In this document: positions 15,303 to 20,672 of the stretch, piece by piece | How positions within the stretch are numbered: the first letter of the stretch is position 1 | Layout of the letters: each line of letters starts with the position of its first letter | Assembly: GCA_002358975.1 (NCBI GenBank) | Contig: DEPX01000194.1 | Span: forward strand, 1 to 21,675 | Direction: 5' to 3' | Source of the DNA: Micrococcaceae bacterium UBA3381 | Lineage (GTDB): Bacteria; Actinomycetota; Actinomycetes; Actinomycetales; Micrococcaceae | DNA: 21,675 bases | Translations under genes and position numbers: made by a program | The notes under the pieces: model-generated | The model's input: the letters and a program-made list of their open reading frames with translations, nothing else | Databases searched by the model: none | Told to the model about the DNA's origin: nothing

Positions 15303-15650
15303 ATGCATCTGGACAATTCTACGCAACCTGCACTTTTTGCATCGGAGCAACCCATGATCACTATCTATGGACAACCAAACTGCCAACCATGTCGCTTAGC
15401 TCGCAAACAGCTCGACAAAGAGGGCGTGCCCTATGACTACGTCGATCTATCGGAGCGACCAGACAAACTGCAGCAGTTCAAAGATCAAGGATTGCAGTCA
15501 ACGCCCATTATTGAGACTCCCACTGAACGTTTCACAGGTTTGCAACCAGAACGGATACAACAAGCTGCTGCTGAAATGCGGCAACAACAGCAAGAACGAA
15601 ACAGGCACCAGTCCGCAACTTTGCAGAACCCTGGATTGGAGGTCAACTAA
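15303..15650 (+). CDS. NrdH/glutaredoxin-like redoxin
   Basis: 115 residues with a thioredoxin-fold core from about residue 18: MITIYGQPNCQPCRLARKQL has the redox motif C-Q-P-C, followed by the DYVDLSE strand and the cis-proline TPII. NrdH proteins pass electrons to class Ib ribonucleotide reductase or other targets; this one has a Gln-rich tail (RQQQQERNRH near 90-100) not found in NrdH. Two starts are possible: the ATG at 15303 with AAGGTGG upstream, or 15354 with GGAG 7 nt upstream; I keep the first. It lies 12 bp after the zinc-ribbon gene and 2 bp before the ATPase gene, so it is part of one operon. A role in the conjugation module is unknown. Confidence 0.75.
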   Translation: MHLDNSTQPALFASEQPMITIYGQPNCQPCRLARKQLDKEGVPYDYVDLSERPDKLQQFKDQGLQSTPIIETPTERFTGLQPERIQQAAAEMRQQQQERNRHQSATLQNPGLEVN

Positions 15651-15652
15651 TT

Positions 15653-17263
15653 ATGACTACCACACACGATGTGACTGAACAGGTACACCCCATGTTGGAC
15701 ATTGAACTGACCGCACGCATCACGGTGATCGATGCTAATGGCACCGAAGTCTCTGACCAGCGGTTACCCGAGGTTGTAGACATTATTCGCCAGCGGTCTC
15801 AGCGCACTGGACAATCAATTGTCACGCTTGCTGTTCACCACCGCGAAGATAGCTTCTATGAACCTACTGTGTGGCAGCTCAGCGGTCATAAGTTTGCTGA
15901 ATCGAATGCATCACCCAAGAATGCGCATTACAGCTTGACCTACGACAAGTGGCAAGTATTAAGCACCGACGGTCAGTTAGGACCGATTTTGTCGGGTCAC
16001 CCCGACTCTATCTGTCAACAGCTTTCTGACCGCACCGGGCATATCGTGACCATGACAAGCGAATTGCCAGGCGTGTATGCGCGAACATATCACCCAACGC
16101 GTGCCGACAAATTCAGTGGTGACTCTAGCCAAGAGACAACTGAGCATGATCATGATCAACCAGCGACCGCAGCTAATGACATGACACAGTTTACGGACCA
16201 ATTACTCGAAACACAGCTGCCAGATAGTCCTGATCATGAAGAAAGCACGGATCATTTAACCACGAACAGTCAAGCCAGCCCAGCCGACTCGGCCCCGAGA
16301 CAACCAGGCCCTGATACGGCACCAGCTTCACGCCGTGAAGCACGATTACAGCGCGAATCGTTCTTAACGCCGACATCTACAGAAGCCCCAGCGTCAAAAG
16401 GGATTCGCGGCCTTCTGTCTTCTGTCGGCATTCGTATGAACCCATCAGCCAAAGAACGTGCTGAACGAGAAGACGTCAGGGCGATTTCGCAGCATTGGCC
16501 TGGACCACGCACAATCGCCGTCGCAAACGGTAAGGGCGGGGCAGGGAAAACTCCAACGACCATTCTGTTATCCGCAGTCTTTGCTCGATTTGGTGGCGGT
16601 ACCGTGCTGGCGTGGGACAATAATCAAACTCGTGGCACTATGCCCTGGCGTACTGAGCAAGGGCCACACGACTCTACCGTGCTGGATCTTCTACCCGAAG
16701 CCGACTCATTACTGGCCGTAGGAGCACAATCCGCCGATTTAGCACATTACTTACATCACCAACCAGCTGACCGGTATGAAGTGCTCCGGTCAAAACCATC
16801 GAGTCTTGCCGATCAACAACGGTTTGGTGCCGATGTGCTGGATAAGATTCACAACGTCGCATCCAAATTCTTTCGCCTGATCATTATCGACTCTGGCAAC
16901 GACGAGACTGATCCTTTGTGGCAAGCCATGATTGCTCAAACTGACCAATTAGTCGTACCAACATCGACCGCTGACGATAAAACTGAGGGAGCTGCCTTAC
17001 TTCTGGAAGATCTGGCAGAGTCCTCCCCACACGGCGAGCATTTAGCCGATAACGCCGTAGTGGTGGTCTCGCAAGCCGAACAACTTACCAAATCGACGTA
17101 TCGCCACCGCGTAGCACAACGATTTGAGCCGATAGCTCGCGAAGTAGTGGAAGTTCCATTTGATCCTGCGATGGTCAGTGGGCATTTAGCTTGGGATGCT
17201 CTACAACCAGCAACCCAACGGGCATGGATAGCTGCCGGAGCAGCTGTTGCCCGAGGACTATAA
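15653..17263 (+). CDS. ParA/MinD-family ATPase with long N-terminal extension
   Basis: 536 residues. About 1-285 is an extension: residues 1-150 look structured, and 150-265 are acidic, low-complexity and Pro/Thr/Ser-rich. The ATPase domain follows, with the deviant Walker A motif GKGGAGKTP at 293-301 (signature Lys294 and catalytic Lys299), a D-NNQTRG switch segment near 320, and Walker B LIIIDSGND near 405. Such ATPases in actinobacterial conjugative elements are often called 'chromosome partitioning ATPase' and may act in element maintenance, DNA positioning or secretion-machinery assembly. The ATG at 15653 has GGAGG about 10 nt upstream. It is followed 33 bp later by the wall-hydrolase gene. 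Confidence 0.82.
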   Translation: MTTTHDVTEQVHPMLDIELTARITVIDANGTEVSDQRLPEVVDIIRQRSQRTGQSIVTLAVHHREDSFYEPTVWQLSGHKFAESNASPKNAHYSLTYDKWQVLSTDGQLGPILSGHPDSICQQLSDRTGHIVTMTSELPGVYARTYHPTRADKFSGDSSQETTEHDHDQPATAANDMTQFTDQLLETQLPDSPDHEESTDHLTTNSQASPADSAPRQPGPDTAPASRREARLQRESFLTPTSTEAPASKGIRGLLSSVGIRMNPSAKERAEREDVRAISQHWPGPRTIAVANGKGGAGKTPTTILLSAVFARFGGGTVLAWDNNQTRGTMPWRTEQGPHDSTVLDLLPEADSLLAVGAQSADLAHYLHHQPADRYEVLRSKPSSLADQQRFGADVLDKIHNVASKFFRLIIIDSGNDETDPLWQAMIAQTDQLVVPTSTADDKTEGAALLLEDLAESSPHGEHLADNAVVVVSQAEQLTKSTYRHRVAQRFEPIAREVVEVPFDPAMVSGHLAWDALQPATQRAWIAAGAAVARGL

Positions 17264-17296
17264 CCCCGCCCCTTTTCCAGGAAAGGCCACTGTCAC

Positions 17297-18409
17297 GTGA
17301 AACGATTCTTTTTGGCTGCGGTAGGTCCAGCCGTTATCGGGACGTTTGTACTCACCGGATTGGTTGCGTTGTTGATAGGAACAGCAGCCCTGACATTAAC
17401 CATGTCTTCGGCTGATTCCGACACCGACGATGGTCCACCTGTATCATCACAGTGCACACCCGGGGCAGGTCCAGATAATATTCCCGAAGAGTACCAAGAT
17501 GATGTCGCATGGGCGGCAAGCGAATCTGGGCTGTCTCAGGAACTGTTGGCTGCACAACTTGATAACGAGTCTGGCTGGGACCCTGACGCCAGTAGTGGCG
17601 TAGCCCACGGTCTTGCCCAGTTCACAGATAAGACCTGGCCAGGATACGGTGAGGGCGATATTTGGGACCCTCACGAATCCATTAGAGCACAGGGACGTTA
17701 TATGAAGACTCTGATGGAAATGTACGAGGACGAAGCCTCTGATGAAGAAGAACAAGTGACACTTGCTCTGGCTGCGTATAACGCGGGTCCAGGCAATGTC
17801 CAGAAATATGATGGTGTCCCACCCTTTCAAGAAACCCAAGACTACGTTGTGGACATTCCAGCCGCTGCCCAAGGCAATTACGTTGAAGACTGCGCCCGAC
17901 CAGATACAAATGGTGAACAGGTCGGTGATGTTGGCTCAGGAGATTGGACACACCCATTGCCCGCTGGAGACTTTACCAGTGGTTTTGGCCCACGGCCATG
18001 TCCAGCAGGTGCAACATGTAACGAATTCACCACTATGCATGGTGGCGTGGATTTCGGTAGTGGTGGGGGCAACGAAGTTGTGGCCGTAACCGATATGCAA
18101 ATTACTGCTGTCAGCACCAATGAATATCAGGGACATTATGTGATCGCTCGACAGGAAAACGCTGATCAAGGCGACGGCTATGTTTTCCAGTTTCACCACT
18201 GCGAAGCCAATTCAGCCCAAGTAGCCGTGGGTGACACAGTGGCTGTTGGTGAGCCAATATGCACAGAAGGAAGCACAGGCAATTCCACCGGCCCACACTT
18301 ACATTTCCAAATTGGCACACCAGGCCAAGACGACAGCAAACCGGATCAAACTCACGAATACGCTATTGATCCTGAGCCCATCCTGATTGAAGCTGGTGTG
18401 GACTTCTAA
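17297..18409 (+). CDS. Membrane-anchored lytic transglycosylase-M23 endopeptidase fusion (conjugation wall hydrolase)
   Basis: 370 residues. A membrane anchor or signal segment spans about 5-36. The SLT-type transglycosylase domain covers about 62-195: the catalytic Glu is Glu91 in DNESGWDP, followed by GLAQF (105-109) and the AAYNAGPGNVQKY motif (159-171). An M23 domain covers about 216-365: His248 and Asp252 in HGGVD, and HLHF at 334-337, so its zinc site is complete. It would cut both glycan strands and peptide bridges so that a secretion channel can cross the wall, as VirB1/TcpG-type proteins do. GTG start at 17297 with AGGAAAGG about 10 nt upstream. Unlike the M23 protein at 7723, it has all expected catalytic residues. 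Confidence 0.88.
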   Translation: MKRFFLAAVGPAVIGTFVLTGLVALLIGTAALTLTMSSADSDTDDGPPVSSQCTPGAGPDNIPEEYQDDVAWAASESGLSQELLAAQLDNESGWDPDASSGVAHGLAQFTDKTWPGYGEGDIWDPHESIRAQGRYMKTLMEMYEDEASDEEEQVTLALAAYNAGPGNVQKYDGVPPFQETQDYVVDIPAAAQGNYVEDCARPDTNGEQVGDVGSGDWTHPLPAGDFTSGFGPRPCPAGATCNEFTTMHGGVDFGSGGGNEVVAVTDMQITAVSTNEYQGHYVIARQENADQGDGYVFQFHHCEANSAQVAVGDTVAVGEPICTEGSTGNSTGPHLHFQIGTPGQDDSKPDQTHEYAIDPEPILIEAGVDF

Positions 18410-18448
18410 TCCCTCATGCATCACTCACGATAAGGAAAGCGCGCACAT

Positions 18449-19033
18449 ATGATGACCACCAACCGCAAATCGTACTTCATCTGGCTCATAGTATTAGTTT
18501 CTCTTGTAGTCGTAGGCTTGCTCGGCGGTGTCGTGTGGGCAGTCACGGCAGCCAATAGTAGTGAGGAATCCGAAGCCTCCACGGACAACCGCACTACAGC
18601 TGCTGATGCCACTCCCCCGCCGTCTCCCAACAATATAGCGACTCAGGATGAAGAAAGCTTGGCTCTAGAAGCCACAGAAATTATGACCACCTGGACCCCA
18701 TCCGAGGACCGAACACAGACCGCTGCTGAGCTACGCGCAAGTCATCTCATGACTGATGAACTAGCCAATAGGCTGCAAGAACCGCAACGAGCAACCGGTG
18801 GCGATGACTGGCGACAAGCTCAGGACACCAACGCGACAAGTCAACCAACCGTCGAGATTACCGAAGGCACCGAAGCAGGCATGGTGACAGTCTCGGCTCG
18901 CTGGCAATGGGTCGAAGGCAACGGCAGCAATTCATGGTGGCCAGACGAACGCCGCGCCTATCATTTCACCTTTACTCAGGAAAATGGCGAACTGCGAATT
19001 CACGATTACACCTACGAAACCTTGCGTCGGTGA
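18449..19033 (+). CDS. One-pass membrane protein of the transfer module, conjugation-core-like
   Basis: 194 residues: one membrane segment at about 9-33, an acid- and Ser/Thr-rich linker (35-65), and an extracytoplasmic domain that ends in alternating strand patterns with conserved-looking tryptophans (ARWQWVEG, SNSWWPDERRAYHFTF). The layout of short N-terminus, one membrane helix and a C-terminal NTF2-like domain is that of VirB8/TcpC-type channel proteins, but I cannot confirm homology. ATG start at 18449 with AAGGAAAG about 9 nt upstream; 39 bp after the wall hydrolase, same operon. Confidence 0.6.
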   Translation: MMTTNRKSYFIWLIVLVSLVVVGLLGGVVWAVTAANSSEESEASTDNRTTAADATPPPSPNNIATQDEESLALEATEIMTTWTPSEDRTQTAAELRASHLMTDELANRLQEPQRATGGDDWRQAQDTNATSQPTVEITEGTEAGMVTVSARWQWVEGNGSNSWWPDERRAYHFTFTQENGELRIHDYTYETLRR

Positions 19034-19093
19034 CGGAGAGTTTTCGTGCTACTGAGTGGTTCAGAGAGGTGCGACACCGTCGACACCCAACAC

Positions 19094-19122
19094 TTGCAAT
19101 GTCACCTTTGATGACATACGCT
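19094..19122 (+). promoter_or_regulatory. Promoter-operator cassette, copy 1 (TTGCAA-N17-TACGCT)
   Basis: A -35-like TTGCAA (19094-19099) and -10-like TACGCT (19117-19122) are separated by exactly 17 bp, TGTCACCTTTGATGACA, itself a TGTCA-N7-TGACA palindrome. It matches copy 2 (20168-20196) at all but one base through the start of the -10 box, and similarity continues into the leader. It lies about 235 bp upstream of the HTH gene, inside the end of the transfer operon. A repressor bound to the spacer would block RNA polymerase. Confidence 0.6.
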
Positions 19123-19332
19123 CGTAAATGTAATCAGGGCAGGGAACCCAAGGGAACCCAAGGGAACCCAGAAGCATCACTGGAATACATCAACTCGGCA
19201 GGATGGTTTCTTATAATCTGCCTTGGCTTCGTGATCTTAGCTTTGATCGTCGTGATCATAACCGGTCTGGTCAAGGACGAAGCAGAATTTGACCCCACGC
19301 TTCCGACTGCAGGAATCCTACTGATTCGCTAA
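19099..19332 (+). CDS. Possible small one-pass membrane protein (doubtful start)
   Basis: An open frame reaching a stop at 19332 encodes a clear membrane helix (WFLIICLGFVILALIVVIIT) and a short acidic tail. Its only ATGs (19099 and 19111) lie within the promoter-operator cassette, so they could not be on an mRNA that starts at that promoter. The frame contains three copies of a 10-bp repeat. It may be read from upstream, start at a non-standard codon, or be a 5'-truncated remnant. The hydrophobic segment is my main reason to list it. Confidence 0.3.
   Translation: MSPLMTYARKCNQGREPKGTQGNPEASLEYINSAGWFLIICLGFVILALIVVIITGLVKDEAEFDPTLPTAGILLIR
19141..19170 (+). repeat. Three exact tandem copies of AGGGAACCCA
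   Basis: Three contiguous identical 10-bp units, each carrying the 8-bp palindrome GGGAACCC. They lie in the presumed leader of promoter copy 1, about 12 bp after the expected transcription start. In promoter copy 2 the matching leader position has a single related unit, GGGAATCCA (20216-20224). Suits slippage-prone repeat or multiple protein-binding sites. Confidence 0.85.
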
Positions 19333-19358
19333 TTACCCCACCTGAAAGTGAGTTCTCT

Positions 19359-19751
19359 ATGAATAGTGCAACTTTTAAAATCATCCGACAATTTCTTGGT
19401 ATCACCGCTGATGAAGTAGCCAAAGCCTGCGGCGTGACACTTCGATCAGCACGACGGTGGGAGTCTACCCATACCCCACCAGATGATGCGGTGCAGTGGC
19501 TGCACGCGAAGTGGGCTGCAATGGACGCCAACGTAGCATCGATCATCGAGGACATTGCAGCCCACGAAGAAGTTGCTGGTGAAAAACGTATCCACCTCAC
19601 GGCCTACAGAACCGACGACAGCGCAAATGGCGCCCTACCGCCCGGAGTGTCCAAGGAGCAACACGCAGCTATCCTTGGCGCGGTCCAGTTCCTCACGATG
19701 CATGACGACCAAGTACATATCACCATCGATTTTGCTGACACAGGAGAATAA
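19359..19751 (+). CDS. Helix-turn-helix DNA-binding regulator
   Basis: 130 residues. Residues about 4-38, FKIIRQFLGITADEVAKACG then VTLRSARRWES, form a helix-turn-helix of the XRE/YdiL type also seen in anti-CRISPR-associated (Aca) proteins. The rest is acidic and may serve in dimerisation; residues 85-130 look strand-rich. The ATG has GAAAGTGAG upstream. It lies downstream of promoter copy 1, so it is the natural candidate to bind the TGTCA-N7-TGACA operator in both copies, as an autoregulator. This link is inference. Confidence 0.68.
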   Translation: MNSATFKIIRQFLGITADEVAKACGVTLRSARRWESTHTPPDDAVQWLHAKWAAMDANVASIIEDIAAHEEVAGEKRIHLTAYRTDDSANGALPPGVSKEQHAAILGAVQFLTMHDDQVHITIDFADTGE

Positions 19752-19753
19752 CA

Positions 19754-19780
19754 ATGTTCTTGTTGCCACAGCCTTTCTAG
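19754..19780 (+). CDS. Eight-codon leader-like open reading frame
   Basis: Directly after the HTH stop (19749-19751), AGGAGAATAACA precedes an ATG that encodes MFLLPQPF and then a stop at 19778-19780. The next gene starts 12 bp later with no ribosome binding site of its own, so this short frame may pass ribosomes on to it. Too short to be sure. Confidence 0.25.
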   Translation: MFLLPQPF

Positions 19781-19792
19781 CAAAACCTTTGC

Positions 19793-20089
19793 ATGGCCGC
19801 GAAAATAAGTGACCAACTGCAAACTATTCTGACAACCCCCGCCCTCTATTTGACCGTGACAAACGTAGAATTAGGTCAACATGAAGATAACCACGAAAAA
19901 ACTTTTGGCCGGCTGCATCCAACGACGAGTCGCGAACAAGCCATAGTTGTCATTGCTCACACCTGGAAACAAAGCCGAGCCAGTCAATACGTTGTCAAAG
20001 ACGAAGCTACCCAACGGTACTACGCCGCCGCGAGAAAACGCAGAAAAGAACAAGTCCTACAACATAAAGCAGGACTGACGAGCCACTAG
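19793..20089 (+). CDS. Hypothetical protein of the element
   Basis: 98 residues, no membrane segment, no motif I recognise. The N-terminal half is mixed (ISDQLQTILTTPALYLTVTN), and the C-terminal third is basic (AAARKRRKEQVLQHK), which would fit nucleic-acid binding. The ATG at 19793 has no ribosome binding site; translation may be coupled to the short frame at 19754 or begin elsewhere. It is the last gene of the HTH unit, before the intergenic region holding promoter copy 2. Confidence 0.5.
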   Translation: MAAKISDQLQTILTTPALYLTVTNVELGQHEDNHEKTFGRLHPTTSREQAIVVIAHTWKQSRASQYVVKDEATQRYYAAARKRRKEQVLQHKAGLTSH

Positions 20090-20167
20090 GTTCGGCACCA
20101 TGGCTGCTTGCGTTGGCAGATAGGCTCAGAAATACTTCATCACATTGAATATTTCCTACCAGAACAC

Positions 20168-20196
20168 TTGCAATGTCACCATTGATGACATATACT
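20168..20196 (+). promoter_or_regulatory. Promoter-operator cassette, copy 2 (TTGCAA-N17-TATACT)
   Basis: TTGCAA (20168-20173), a 17-bp spacer TGTCACCATTGATGACA and TATACT (20191-20196), close to the sigma-70-type consensus. The spacer is the same TGTCA-N7-TGACA palindrome as in copy 1. Transcription would begin near 20203, giving a leader of about 58 nt to the ATG at 20261. This copy has the better -10 box, so it should be the stronger promoter. Confidence 0.7.
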
Positions 20197-20260
20197 TGAA
20201 TGTAGATGAAGAGCCGGGAATCCAGTTCCAGCTCAACCTCCAACAGGGAAGGAAGTCACC

Positions 20261-20581
20261 ATGACTGAGCAATTCATTACGTTGTCCGAAAGCTTGACTC
20301 TGCATTTTGGCGACTCGGTGGAATTGACCGGGGAAGTCGTTTACGACCAAGAGAACACCATGTTGTACCTGGTCACTGACGAGGACAGCGAAGTCCTCAA
20401 CATCAACTTGGATCAGTACGGACTGCCCACCCCTAGTGGGCACATCTGGATCAAAGACTGGTCCGAACACACCGGCCTGACAGCCCAACTGGTTGCCCAT
20501 GGTCTGGTCACACGAGAGGGATTAACCACCGTTGGGCCATTTGACTCGCGAGCAGTTCTCGTCAAAATCGCCACCAGCTAG
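20261..20581 (+). CDS. Hypothetical protein under promoter copy 2
   Basis: 106 residues, soluble, acidic. The N-terminal half has alternating strand patterns (LTLHFGDSVELTGEVVYDQE, then TMLYLVTDEDSEVLNINL). No catalytic motif or membrane segment; I do not recognise a family. The ATG has GGGAAGGAAG about 6 nt upstream. The gene has its own promoter and a strong hairpin after it, so it is a monocistronic unit tied to the same operator as the regulator. It may be an accessory function of the element; its role is unknown. Confidence 0.6.
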   Translation: MTEQFITLSESLTLHFGDSVELTGEVVYDQENTMLYLVTDEDSEVLNINLDQYGLPTPSGHIWIKDWSEHTGLTAQLVAHGLVTREGLTTVGPFDSRAVLVKIATS

Positions 20582-20595
20582 TAAGACATAGGAAA

Positions 20596-20633
20596 GGGTC
20601 GTGGTTGCAAAGCATAGCTCGCAACCACGACCC
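20596..20633 (+). terminator. Hairpin terminator after the 20261 gene
   Basis: GGGTCGTGGTTGC (20596-20608) and GCAACCACGACCC (20621-20633) form a perfect 13-bp stem; the 12-nt loop contains a small inner AGC/GCT pairing. There is no T-run after it, as is common for actinobacterial hairpin terminators. It begins 14 bp after the stop of the preceding gene. Confidence 0.65.
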
Positions 20634-20672
20634 CACTCCTGCACGGCGCTATATTGTTCTCCGGGGTAATCC

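Noticed and set aside
19141..19170. Start of a CRISPR array
   Set aside because: The three 10-bp units are contiguous, without spacers, and too short for CRISPR repeats.
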